A stretch of DNA of 64,000 bases, taken from contig CAVVGB010000009.1 in the NCBI GenBank assembly GCA_963747715.1, positions 124,001 through 188,000 of the forward strand, written 5' to 3'. Both the position numbers and the translations under genes were made by a program. Within the stretch, counting starts at the first letter, position 1. Each line of letters opens with the position of its first letter. Source of the DNA: CAVVGB01 sp963747715. GTDB taxonomy: Bacteria; Actinomycetota; Thermoleophilia; Gaiellales; Gaiellaceae. The notes under the pieces are model-generated. The model saw nothing but the letters and a program-made list of their open reading frames with translations. It was not told the origin of the DNA and searched no databases. Below, piece by piece: positions 1-8,477 of the stretch.

Positions 1-254
1 AGTGACGATGGTGAGCGAGCGAAGAGCCTGGGACGTCGTTGGCGCCCGCCGCGGACGACCAGAAACGCGAGGAGAAGGGCGAGCAGAGCGAGACTACGAG
101 ACGTGAGGATCAAGCTGAAGGGCAAGGCGATCGCGCGCACGAGCTCGAGCACAGCCGGAGGTGGAAGTGGTACCGAGCGAAAGTGCCGGCACACGCCTCG
201 CTGATGAGGCGTCAACGCAAAGCGCACCGAAGGCTCGGCACGGAGACGCGTGGA
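1..254. other. Window edge, no convincing gene
   Basis: I see no supported gene here. On the minus strand a GTG at about 138-140 opens a frame running off the window start with a hydrophobic stretch (LALLALLLAFLVV), which could be the signal sequence of a protein encoded outside the window. There is no second line of evidence, so this is only a possibility. Confidence 0.25.
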
Positions 255-261
255 TCAGCGA

Positions 262-1075
262 TCATCGTCGCGGCCGCCTATCTCCCGTCGCAATGTCGAG
301 GACAGATGCTGCGGCTGTGTTCGAAACGATCCGGCTCCCGTCAGGCGACCAGGTTCCCGAGGACGCGAGAACCAGCATCCGCAGGATGATGCGCCGTTCA
401 GTGCCGTCGGCGTTGGCCACCAGCCGACATGGCCCGCAATGGCCGCGCCGGCACGGTCCGGATCTCCCGGGAACTTGAGTAGACGAGCAACGAGCCGTCC
501 GGGTGAACTGAGGGTCCGACAATCGGGGGTCTCGTCGGTGATCTGCGTGGACTCCCCGGTGGCGAGATCGAGCACGAAGAGCTTGCGAATGCCCCTCCCG
601 CTCCCGGACCCCACGTAGGCGATTCTCGTGCCGTTCGGTGACCAGGCGGGCGACAAGGCAGCTGTTGAATCGTGCGTCAGCTGACTGACCCCGCTGCCAT
701 CGATGCGCGCCATGAAGATCTGCGGGCTCCCGTCGTCGGCGGTCCGGACGAAGGCGAGCCTCGTGTCGTCGCGGGACGCCGCAAACTGAAAGCCGTTACA
801 AACTGAAAGCCGTTAGCGAGCTCCGTCGCGAGCGGAGAGGCCTCGCCCGTTCGGAGGTCGAGGAAGAAGGGGGCGTCTATCGGTCGATCGTCAGCCGGTG
901 TCGTGGTCGCAGATGAGGCCGTAGTAGCGAGCGAGGAAGAAGTGCCTTGGCCGGCCGTGTCGGAATCCTCGCCCGGGAGAAGGGCGGTAGCCACGGCGGC
1001 AATCGCCACCACTCCGACGAAGGCGACACTGAGCCAGGTTGCCAGCCCTCGGCGCGCCATCTCTTCGTCGAGCAT
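262..1075 (-). pseudogene. Broken TolB/WD40-like beta-propeller protein with N-terminal membrane anchor
   Basis: The protein starts at 1075 with a short cytoplasmic head, one membrane segment (WLSVAFVGVVAIAAVATALL) and a Ser/Thr-rich linker, followed by PD40-type propeller repeats seen in three different frames: 'SPAWSPNGTRIAYVG', 'VHPDGSLLVYSSS' and 'GTWSPDGSRIVS'. It probably acted as an extracytoplasmic propeller or sensor; the substrate is unknown. The first break is a perfect 17-bp tandem duplication at 782-798/799-815; removing one copy restores a frame reading GFQFAASRDDTRLAF. At least two more frame changes follow near 530 and 420. The duplication is a real mutational signature, while the later single-base shifts could be sequence errors, as in neighbouring genes. 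Confidence 0.6.
782..815. repeat. 17-bp perfect tandem duplication
   Basis: Two identical 17-base units lie head to tail at 782-798 and 799-815. Since 17 is not a multiple of three, the duplication shifts the reading frame of the surrounding minus-strand propeller gene. Confidence 0.95.
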
Positions 1076-1305
1076 ACGCCGACAAAGACCGCCAGGCGAC
1101 CCGGGGCGCTTGAAGGCGCACGGTCGGGAGCCGTTAGGTCGTCAAGTGCGCGATCGGCCGCGGCGGCTCGACAGAATGCGGGCTACGTATGGGCCAGTGA
1201 GGGCCACCCTCTAGCGGTTTGCTGCCCTTTCCTGCGTGATTAGCGAAGGGGCCGGAACGGGGCGCAACTCCGCTGGGCGTCAGCGAATGCGCATGAACGC
1301 GAGTA

Positions 1306-1378
1306 CAGGGCCGGCAGGACTCGAACCTGCAACCCCCGGTTTTGGAGACCGGTGCTCTGCCAGTTGAGCTACGGCCCT
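1306..1378 (-). tRNA. tRNA-Trp (CCA)
   Basis: A full cloverleaf reads on the minus strand. The acceptor AGGGCCG pairs with CGGCCCT, the discriminator is G, the anticodon loop is CTCCAAA (anticodon CCA), and the T arm reads GGTTCGAGTCC. The CCA tail is not encoded. It sits alone between the broken propeller gene and a small membrane protein. Confidence 0.95.
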
Positions 1379-1399
1379 ACGATCGTCGATTCTACCGGG

Positions 1400-1564
1400 G
1401 TGCGTCGCCGCCCCCTGGGAGCGCTCTTCCTCGTCCTAGCGGCGGGTTTCGCCGGTGTCGGGTTCATCGCCGCGCTGGAGGGCGGCAGGGCGTGGGTGAT
1501 CGCCATCGCGGCCGCCGCGCTGGCCGTTTGGATGGGGGAAATGGCCTTCCGGGCCCTCCGCTAG
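1400..1564 (+). CDS. Small two-helix membrane protein
   Basis: This 54-residue protein starts at GTG 1400, just after the divergent tRNA-Trp. A basic start (VRRRPLG) is followed by two hydrophobic helices (ALFLVLAAGFAGVGFIAAL and AWVIAIAAAALAVWMGEMAF) with a short Glu-Gly-Gly-Arg turn. It ends 29 bases before the sigma factor gene, so the two may be cotranscribed. I do not recognise a family. The GTG was preferred to the longer ATG at 1352 because that one lies inside the tRNA. Confidence 0.5.
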   Translation: MRRRPLGALFLVLAAGFAGVGFIAALEGGRAWVIAIAAAALAVWMGEMAFRALR

Positions 1565-1593
1565 TCCTGAGCGGTCCCTATCCTCTTTGAGCC

Positions 1594-2379
1594 ATGGCGG
1601 ACAAGCCGGATACGCAAGCGCTCTGGCAGGAATACAAGCGCACGCGCGATCGAATTCTCCGTGACCGGCTGATCCTCACCTACGCGCCGCTCGTCAAGTA
1701 CGTGGCCGGGCGCCTGGGGAGCGGCCTGCCGGCACACGTCGACGAGGGAGACCTCGTCTCCTACGGCCTGCTCGGGCTGATTGGCGCGATCGAGCGCTTC
1801 GACCCCAACCGCGACATCAAGTTCGAGACCTACGCGATTGCGCGCATCAAGGGGTCGATCATCGACGAGCTCCGCTCGATGGACTGGGTGCCGCGCTCGG
1901 TCCGCGCGCGGGCGCGTGACATCGAGCGCGCCATCGCCGCGCTCGAGGCGAAACTGACCCGCGCTCCGACCGACGAGGAGATCGCAGCGAAGCTCGGCAT
2001 CACCGAGGAGGAGTTCCAGCAGTCCTTGCTCGAGATCTCGCGCTCCTCGATCGCTGCTCTCGACGAGCTCTGGTCGAGCCCCGGCTCCGGCGGCGATGCG
2101 GTTGCGATGATCGACACCATCCCCGACGAGCAGGCGCCCGAACCTCAGCAGGCGATGGCCCACACCGAGCTTCGCGAGGCGCTCGGGGACGCGATCTCCC
2201 GGCTGCCGGAGCGGGAAAAGCTCGTCGTCACCCTTTACTACTACGAGGAGCTGACCCTGCGTGAGATCGGAGAAGTGCTGGGCGTCACGGAGTCGCGGGT
2301 CTCGCAGCTCCACACGAAGGCGATCCTGCGCCTGAAGGCCCGTTTGTCGGCTTCTATGGTCCGCGCGCAAGCGGAGTAG
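1594..2379 (+). CDS. whiG: RNA polymerase sigma factor, FliA/WhiG type
   Basis: This 261-residue protein directs RNA polymerase to a dedicated promoter set. It has the full sigma-28 layout: region 2 at about 20-90 (LILTYAPLVKYVAGRL, DLVSYGLLGLIGAIERFD), region 3 at about 100-165 (VPRSVRARARDIERAIAALE), and region 4 with helix-turn-helix at about 200-250 (LREIGEVLGVTESRVSQLH). Length matches FliA/WhiG. There are no flagellar genes nearby, so a developmental or stress role like Streptomyces WhiG is plausible but inferred. A long-hairpin repeat begins eight bases after its stop codon. Confidence 0.9.
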   Translation: MADKPDTQALWQEYKRTRDRILRDRLILTYAPLVKYVAGRLGSGLPAHVDEGDLVSYGLLGLIGAIERFDPNRDIKFETYAIARIKGSIIDELRSMDWVPRSVRARARDIERAIAALEAKLTRAPTDEEIAAKLGITEEEFQQSLLEISRSSIAALDELWSSPGSGGDAVAMIDTIPDEQAPEPQQAMAHTELREALGDAISRLPEREKLVVTLYYYEELTLREIGEVLGVTESRVSQLHTKAILRLKARLSASMVRAQAE

Positions 2380-2386
2380 GCGCAGC

Positions 2387-2552
2387 GGAGGACTTGACGA
2401 AGCATCAGCTGGGCCGCATGACCGCACTGGATCGCCCCGAGCCGGCGTCCTCGGTCGCGCCCGTATTTCCCACCAATACGAACGCTCCCTGCGTCCTTGG
2501 CTCGTGCCGCCCAGCGCGCCCCTGCGACGAGCGAAGCTCCGCCAAGCCCTCC
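2387..2552. repeat. Long-hairpin dispersed repeat, copy A
   Basis: This 166-bp intergenic element is strongly similar to 39077-39244. Each copy is an imperfect inverted repeat: both ends read inward GGAGG[A/G]CTT, and the centre is CGTATT-N7-AATACG near 2470. The whole element could fold into one hairpin with arms of about 80 nt. This copy fills the gap between the sigma factor gene and the EF-G-like gene. Confidence 0.85.
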
Positions 2553-2578
2553 AAACCAAGCCGCTAGACTCGGCCTCC

Positions 2579-4633
2579 GTGCCAGCATTGGAGCCGGGCA
2601 AGATCCGCAACGTGGCCGTCATCGGCCACCGGGGGACTGGGAAGACCTCGCTCGTCGAGGCGCTCCTCTTCCAGGCCTCGGCCACGAACCGCCTCGGCTC
2701 GGTCGAGCAGGCCTCGACCGTGACCGACTGGGACGAGGACGAGCACCGGCGACAGATGTCCCTCTCCGCCGCGCTCTGCCACCTCGAGTGGCAGGGCCGC
2801 AAGATCAACCTGATCGACACCCCGGGCGACCCCGGCTTCCAGGCCGACACGCTCGCTGCCCTCCGGGTCGTCGAGGGCGCGCTCATGGTCGTGAACGGCG
2901 TCGCCGGCGTCGAGGTGCAGACGACGCGACTGTGGTCACGGTGCGAGGAGCTCGGCCTCTCGCGAGTCGTGTTCGTGAACATGCTCGACCGCGAGCGTGC
3001 CGACTTCTTCGTGTCCCTCGAGCAACTCCGAGGCCAACTCTCCGACCGCTGCGTCGCCGTCCAGATCCCGATCGGGCACGAGCACGAGCTCAAGGGGATC
3101 GTCGACCTCTTCCACATGAAGGCCTACATGTCGCCGGAGGGCGACCGCGAGGGCAGCCCGGTCGACATCCCGGCCGAGATCGCGGACCAGGCCGCCGAGT
3201 ACCGCGAGAAGCTCGTCGACTCGGTCGTCGAGACGGACGAGGCCCTGATGGAGCGCTACCTCGAGGAGGGCGAGGTGTCGGGCGAGGAGCTCGCCGCCGC
3301 GCTCAAGGACGCCGTCGTTCGCGACGAGCTCTTCCCGGTGGCGTGCGGCGCGGCCACCAAGAACCTCGGGACGACCGGCGTGCTCGACCTGCTCGTCGAA
3401 GCGGTCCCGTCACCCGCCAAGAAGCCGATGCCGATCGAGGTGCCGGCGAACGGCGCCGCTGCGTTCGTGTTCAAGACTGTCGCCGATCCCTTCGCGGGCC
3501 GCATCAACGTTTTTCGAGTCCTGTCAGGACCGATGGCCTCCGACACGACGCTCGTCAACCCGCGCACGCACGGCAAGGAACGGGTCGGGCACCTTCTCAT
3601 CCTGCAAGGGAAGGAGCACCAGCAGTCCGATGAGTTCGCCACCGGTGACATCGGCGCCGTCGCGAAGCTGAAGGAAGTCATGACCGGCGACCTCCTGCTT
3701 GCCGACGACAAGCCGGTCGAGGGCATCAAGCTCGAGTTCCCGCACCCGGTCATGAGCTTCGCCATCACGCCGAAGGCCAAGGGCGACGAGGAGAAGATGG
3801 CGACGGCCCTGCGCAGGCTTGCCGAGGAAGATCCGACGCTCATTCTTCGCCGCGACGACCAGACCGGCGAGCAGGTGCTCGCCGGTCTCTCGCAGATTCA
3901 CGTCGAGGTCGCGGTCGAGCGGCTCAAGCGGCGCTTCGGCGTGGAGGTGGACCTCCACCAACCGCGCGTGCCGTACTTCGAGACGATTCGTAAAGAGGCG
4001 CGGGGCCACGGGCGCTACAAGAAGCAGACCGGTGGGCGCGGGCAGTTTGGCGATTGCCACATCGTCCTCGAGCCGCGCGAGGGACACGAGGGTTACGAGT
4101 TCGTCGACAAGATCGTCGGCGGCGTCATCCCGCAGGGCTTCCGCCCGGCCGTCGACAAGGGCATTCAGGAGGCGATGCAGAAGGGCGAGCTCGCCGGTGC
4201 GCCGATCAAGGGCGTCACCGTCCGCCTCGTAGACGGCTCGTACCACAACGTCGACTCCTCGGAGATGGCCTTCAAGATCGCGGGCTCGATGGCGTTCAAG
4301 CAAGCGTTCGAGCAGGCCGACCCGGTGCTGCTCGAGCCGATCATGGCTCTCGAGGTCACGGTGCCCGACGACACGGTCGGCGCGGTCAACGGCGATCTCA
4401 ACTCGCGCCGCGGTCGCCTGCACGGCATGGATCCGCGTGGAGGCATGACGACCATTCGTGCCGAGGTGCCCATGTCCGAGGTCCTCACGTACTCGCAGTC
4501 GCTCACGTCCTTGACGGGCGGTCGCGGCGACTACTCACTTGCGCTCCTGCGCTACGAAGAAGTGCCGACGCACATCGCGCAGAAGATCATCGAGGCATCG
4601 AAGCGCGAGAAGGAAGAAGCCAAAGCAAGCTGA
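2579..4633 (+). CDS. fusA2: Elongation factor G-like translational GTPase
   Basis: This 684-residue protein has EF-G domain order: GTPase (P loop GHRGTGKT near residue 20, G3 DTPGD near 80), domain II, then domains III-V (GGRGQFGDCHIVLEP, EPIMALEVTVP). It belongs to the EF-G-like (FusA2) paralogue group, whose role in translation is less clear than EF-G1. The G4 motif reads NMLD rather than NKxD, so the guanine-contacting Lys is Met. GTG 2579 is chosen because residues before it would be encoded by the hairpin repeat and show no homology. The next gene overlaps its stop by one base. Confidence 0.85.
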   Translation: MPALEPGKIRNVAVIGHRGTGKTSLVEALLFQASATNRLGSVEQASTVTDWDEDEHRRQMSLSAALCHLEWQGRKINLIDTPGDPGFQADTLAALRVVEGALMVVNGVAGVEVQTTRLWSRCEELGLSRVVFVNMLDRERADFFVSLEQLRGQLSDRCVAVQIPIGHEHELKGIVDLFHMKAYMSPEGDREGSPVDIPAEIADQAAEYREKLVDSVVETDEALMERYLEEGEVSGEELAAALKDAVVRDELFPVACGAATKNLGTTGVLDLLVEAVPSPAKKPMPIEVPANGAAAFVFKTVADPFAGRINVFRVLSGPMASDTTLVNPRTHGKERVGHLLILQGKEHQQSDEFATGDIGAVAKLKEVMTGDLLLADDKPVEGIKLEFPHPVMSFAITPKAKGDEEKMATALRRLAEEDPTLILRRDDQTGEQVLAGLSQIHVEVAVERLKRRFGVEVDLHQPRVPYFETIRKEARGHGRYKKQTGGRGQFGDCHIVLEPREGHEGYEFVDKIVGGVIPQGFRPAVDKGIQEAMQKGELAGAPIKGVTVRLVDGSYHNVDSSEMAFKIAGSMAFKQAFEQADPVLLEPIMALEVTVPDDTVGAVNGDLNSRRGRLHGMDPRGGMTTIRAEVPMSEVLTYSQSLTSLTGGRGDYSLALLRYEEVPTHIAQKIIEASKREKEEAKAS

Positions 4634-5247
4634 TGACGGTCATCCGGCGACAGGACACGTTCCGTGCGTGCGCCGTCTGCCACCGGACGCTGCTCATGGG
4701 CGAGCGCGCCGTCCGCTTCTCGACCGGCGGGGACGAATGGGTCGACGTCTGTCCGCTTTGCACGGACACGGCCGACGAGCACGGGTGGATCCGCGAAGGG
4801 ACGCCGACGACGCCGCTCGTTCCCGAACAGCCGCGCAGGCGACGCCGCTTTCCCGGCCTCGGTCTCCTCGAGGAGAAGCAGCCGGAGCCCGAGCCGGTTG
4901 TCTCCCAGCCGATGCTGCGTCGCCTCTCCCCGCCCGAACAGGCGATGGTCGAGGCGGCGGAGCTCTTCAACGACACCGCCTACCGCCGAACGATCGCCGG
5001 CATCGCCAAGAGCCTCGGCGAAGCGAGGGTGAGCCTGCTGCCGCTCTCGGGCGTCAACCCCGAGGTCGTCATCACGATCGCCTGGGACATCTCCTGGTAC
5101 CAGTACCGGGTCGTCTTCGAGTCGGCGCAAGCCGTGCGCCTGGCCGAGCGCGGGTACGAGCTCGAGGAGCTCGACGACCGCTTCAAGGGATGGAACGGCC
5201 ACCTGCACGGCGACGGGCGCGTCATGCCCGACATCCCTCGGGTTTAG
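4633..5247 (+). CDS. Conserved hypothetical with N-terminal zinc-knuckle Cys pairs
   Basis: This 204-residue protein begins at the ATG overlapping the EF-G-like stop (TGATG), so translation is probably coupled. Two Cys pairs about 30 residues apart (CAVC near 15 and CPLC near 46) look like a small zinc-binding module. A proline-rich linker follows, then a compact C-terminal domain (AMVEAAELFNDTAYRRTIAG, ending near GRVMPDIPRV). I cannot assign a function. Coupling to a translational GTPase suggests a ribosome- or RNA-related role, which is inference only. Confidence 0.75.
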   Translation: MTVIRRQDTFRACAVCHRTLLMGERAVRFSTGGDEWVDVCPLCTDTADEHGWIREGTPTTPLVPEQPRRRRRFPGLGLLEEKQPEPEPVVSQPMLRRLSPPEQAMVEAAELFNDTAYRRTIAGIAKSLGEARVSLLPLSGVNPEVVITIAWDISWYQYRVVFESAQAVRLAERGYELEELDDRFKGWNGHLHGDGRVMPDIPRV

Positions 5248-5307
5248 GGCTTCTAGCCCCCGAGCGGGGGTCGCAACGGCGCAGTTCGGGCCTATAGTTG
5301 GCCGAGA

Positions 5308-5535
5308 GTGATCTACTGCGTCATTCCGCCGGAGCTCAAGGACGAGCTGTACGACAAGCTCGTCGAGTACTACAGGGACAACCCGAACGTCGAGGTGATC
5401 GTCGACCGGCGTACGGGCCCCGACCGGCGCCAGGGCGAGGCCTCGGAGGAAATGAAGGAGCGCAGGACGACGCGCGACCGTCGCCGCGGGCGCATCCCCG
5501 GAACCTTTCCCGAGGTCGAACCTCCCGCGGCATAG
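5308..5535 (+). CDS. Small arginine-rich conserved hypothetical
   Basis: This 75-residue protein starts at GTG 5308. The N-terminal half is folded-looking (IYCVIPPELKDELYDKLVEY); the C-terminal half carries repeated DRR motifs (VDRRTGPDRR, RRTTRDRRRGR). The basic tail could bind nucleic acid, but no function is established from sequence. It lies between the zinc-knuckle protein and the aldehyde dehydrogenase, all on the plus strand. Confidence 0.6.
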   Translation: MIYCVIPPELKDELYDKLVEYYRDNPNVEVIVDRRTGPDRRQGEASEEMKERRTTRDRRRGRIPGTFPEVEPPAA

Positions 5536-5574
5536 CGCTGACTAGAATCGCCCCTCTACGAAGAAGGGGAGCGA

Positions 5575-7074
5575 ATGGCGCTGACGGGCACGAAGACGTA
5601 CCAGAACTACATCGGCGGCGAGTGGGTCGACGCCTCGAGCGACGAGACGTTCGAGAGCACGAATCCGGCGACCGGCGACGTCATCGGAACGTTCCCCAAG
5701 TCGTCCGTGTCGGACGTCGACCGGGCCGTCGAAGCCGCCAAGGAGGCGTACGAGCGTTGGCGCCTCGTGCCCGCGCCCAAGCGCGCCGAGATCCTCTTCC
5801 GCGTCGGACAGCGCTTCATCGACCGCAAGGACGAGCTGACCGAGCTGATGGTCCAGGAGATGGGCAAGGTGCGCGCCGAAGCCGGCGGCGACGTCCAGGA
5901 AGCGATCGACATGACGTATTACATGGCCGGCGAGGGGCGGCGCTTGTTCGGCCAGACGACGCCGTCGGAGATGCCGAACAAGTTTCAGATGAGCGTGCGC
6001 ATGCCGGTCGGCGTGGTCGGCGCGATCACGCCCTGGAACTTCCCGATCGCCATCCCGAGCTGGAAGATCGCTCCGGCGCTCGTGTGCGGCGACACGGTCG
6101 TCTTCAAGCCCGCGCGCGACACACCAATGCTCGGCGAGCGCTTCGTCGAGATCTTCGAGGAGGCCGGCCTGCCGCCGGGCGTCCTCAACATCGTGCACGG
6201 CGGAGGGGAGACGGTCGGCGAACGGCTCGTCGGGCACCCGGACGTGCCGCTGATCTCGCTCACGGGATCGCGAGAGGTGGGCGTGCGGACGGCGCAGAAC
6301 GCCGCTCCTCTCCTCAAGCACGTGCACCTCGAGCTCGGCGGCAAGAACGCGATCATCGTCATGGACGACGCCGACGTCGAACTGGCGGTCGACGGGATCG
6401 TCTGGTCGGCGTTCGGCACATCAGGGCAGCGCTGCACGGCCGCGAGCCGCGTGATCGCCGGCAAGAAGGTGTACGACTCGCTTCAGTCCGAGCTCGTCAA
6501 GCGCGCGGAGGAGCTTCGCCTCGGCAACGGCCTCGACGACGACGTCGACGTCGGCCCGGTGATCAACAAGGCCGCCCTCGAGAAGATCCACTCGTACACG
6601 CAGATCGGCAAGGACGAAGGGGCGACGCTCGTCACCGGCGGCGAGGTGGCGACGGGGAACGGCCTCGACAAGGGCAACTTCTACCGGCCGACGGTCTTTG
6701 CAGACGTCGAGCCGGGCATGAGGATCGCGCAGGAGGAGATCTTCGGCCCGACGACTGCGCTCATCCGCGCGACCGACGTCGACGAGGCAATCCGGATCGC
6801 GAACGGGATCGAGTACGGGCTGTCCTCCTCGATCTTCACGAGCGACATCAACAAGGCGTTCCGCGCGATCCGCGATTTGAACGCCGGCATCACCTACATC
6901 AACGCCGGCACGATCGGCGCCGAGGTGCACCTACCGTTCGGCGGGACGAAGCAGACCGGCAACGGGCACCGCGAGGCGGGCCAGGCCGCGCTCGACTTCT
7001 ACACGGAGTGGAAGTCGGTGTACATCGACTACTCGGGCAAGCTGCAGCGCGCCCAGATCGACCCGGTCGAATAA
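5575..7074 (+). CDS. NAD(P)-dependent aldehyde dehydrogenase family protein
   Basis: This 499-residue soluble enzyme oxidises an aldehyde to a carboxylate. It shows the full ALDH signature: cofactor/active-site segment TPWNFPIAIPSWKIAPAL, general-base Glu in LELGGKNA, catalytic Cys in SGQRCTAA and the C-terminal FGGTKQTG segment. The C-terminal pattern (GAEVHLPFGGTKQTGNGHRE) resembles ALDH7-type semialdehyde dehydrogenases, but the substrate cannot be fixed. The start has a clear GAAGGGGAG ribosome site just upstream. It converges on htpX. Confidence 0.88.
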   Translation: MALTGTKTYQNYIGGEWVDASSDETFESTNPATGDVIGTFPKSSVSDVDRAVEAAKEAYERWRLVPAPKRAEILFRVGQRFIDRKDELTELMVQEMGKVRAEAGGDVQEAIDMTYYMAGEGRRLFGQTTPSEMPNKFQMSVRMPVGVVGAITPWNFPIAIPSWKIAPALVCGDTVVFKPARDTPMLGERFVEIFEEAGLPPGVLNIVHGGGETVGERLVGHPDVPLISLTGSREVGVRTAQNAAPLLKHVHLELGGKNAIIVMDDADVELAVDGIVWSAFGTSGQRCTAASRVIAGKKVYDSLQSELVKRAEELRLGNGLDDDVDVGPVINKAALEKIHSYTQIGKDEGATLVTGGEVATGNGLDKGNFYRPTVFADVEPGMRIAQEEIFGPTTALIRATDVDEAIRIANGIEYGLSSSIFTSDINKAFRAIRDLNAGITYINAGTIGAEVHLPFGGTKQTGNGHREAGQAALDFYTEWKSVYIDYSGKLQRAQIDPVE

Positions 7075-7090
7075 CGCGAGCCGACTTCGG

Positions 7091-8400
7091 TTAGCCGACC
7101 GGGCCGGTGCCGAAGACGGCGAGCACCATGAAGACGACCATGGCGAGGACGGCGAGCACCCAAGGGCCGAGGAGAAGCGCCAGCCCCGCCACGGCATAGC
7201 CCATTCCGTTCGCTCCCGCGGACGCACGCCCGATGCCCTGAAAGCCGAAGAAGACGCCCGCGGCAAGCGCGACGGTGCAAAAGATGGAGACCCAGACCAT
7301 CGCCTCCATGGCGTCCGGCTGGGCGACGAGCAACGCGACAGTTGCGCCATAGACCGCCATCGCGAGGAAGAACGCGGCGAGCGCCTGGGGATTGCCGCGC
7401 TGTGGGCGGGCCGGCAGGCCGACCTCGCAGGCGCCTCCGCCGGTTCCACTCCGCGTGAGCGACCGAGATCGCGTGCGAAGGCGGCAAGACGCTCGAGCCT
7501 GTGGTCCAGAGGAGGGTGCGTCGGGAAGATCCTGAGCGGGTCGACCTCGAAGCCGTCACCCTCGGTGCGCGCCGGAAGGACGAACAACGCATTCATGCCC
7601 GTGACCTCGCGCAGGTCGCGTTGAGGGATCAGCGGCATGGCGCCCGCGATCTTCTGGAGCGCGCTGCCGAGCTGCTCCGGCGCGCCGGTCAGGATCGCCG
7701 AGCCGCGGTCGGCGACGAACTCGCGGTAGCGGGTAATCGACATGACGAGCAGTGTGGCCAGGGCGTACACGATCCAACCCAGGAACAAGAGCGGGAGCAA
7801 GTACAGAACCGCGATCGCCGCGAGGATCTTCTTCGGGCCCGCAGCCGTGAACGGAAGCAGCGCGAATCCCCACAGCAGCTTGCGCCCGACCATGCTGGGG
7901 GCGGCGGCGATCGTCATGACGAACGCGTCTCGGTTGGCGATGTGCGCGAGCTCGTGCGCGACGACGGCTTCGAGCTCGGCGTCGTCTAGGTCGCCGAGCA
8001 GACCCTCGGTGACGACTACCACCCCGCGTGTCGGCGAGCGTCCGGCGGAGAACGCGTTGGGGATGTCCGTCGGCATGACAGCGAGACGGGGAACGGGAAG
8101 GTCGGCAAGCGCACAGAGCCGCTCCACCATGGGTCGCAAACGTGCGTCGACGGAGGGGTGATCCCACCGCACGCGAGCCGTGTTCAGGGCAAGGAGCTCG
8201 GAGAGATACGGCGCAAGCGCAAGCAGGCCGAGCGCGCCGAGGCCCCCGACCACCACGCCGGGCATTCCCCCGAAGAAATAGGCGAACCCCAGGATCCACA
8301 GCAGGAACGGCAGATAGAGGCCTGCCAGCAGGACGAGACAGAGCGTCATCCGCAGGGAGAGCCCCCAGTCGCGCCCGAACGGCCTCCGTTCCATCGGCAT
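7091..8400 (-). CDS. htpX: Zinc metalloprotease HtpX-like (M48), one frameshift
   Basis: This is a membrane-bound M48 protease for membrane-protein quality control. From ATG 8400 it reads two N-terminal transmembrane segments, then the catalytic HELAH at residues 149-153 and the third zinc ligand in TRYREFVAD, all intact. After LAAFARDLG (about 7460) the frame must change to reach the C-terminal membrane region beginning NPQALAAFFLAMAVYG and ending at 7091. One indel separates the halves. Since the active site is intact and neighbouring genes have similar single shifts, sequence error is more likely than decay. An HtpX paralogue with a broken site lies at 37978-38808. Confidence 0.75.
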
Positions 8401-8477
8401 GGAAATTGTCTTCGGTGTGGGCGCCGTGCGCCTTGAACTTTCGTTCAGATCTTCTAACCGTGTGTAAGGCTGACAAC

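Noticed and set aside
1..140. Partial minus-strand gene with signal peptide
   Set aside because: Only a hydrophobic stretch supports it; kept as a low-confidence note rather than a gene.
1561..3117. Long minus-strand ORF of 518 codons
   Set aside because: It lies opposite the sigma factor and EF-G-like genes, has low-complexity Arg/Ser composition and no motifs; a GC-rich shadow.
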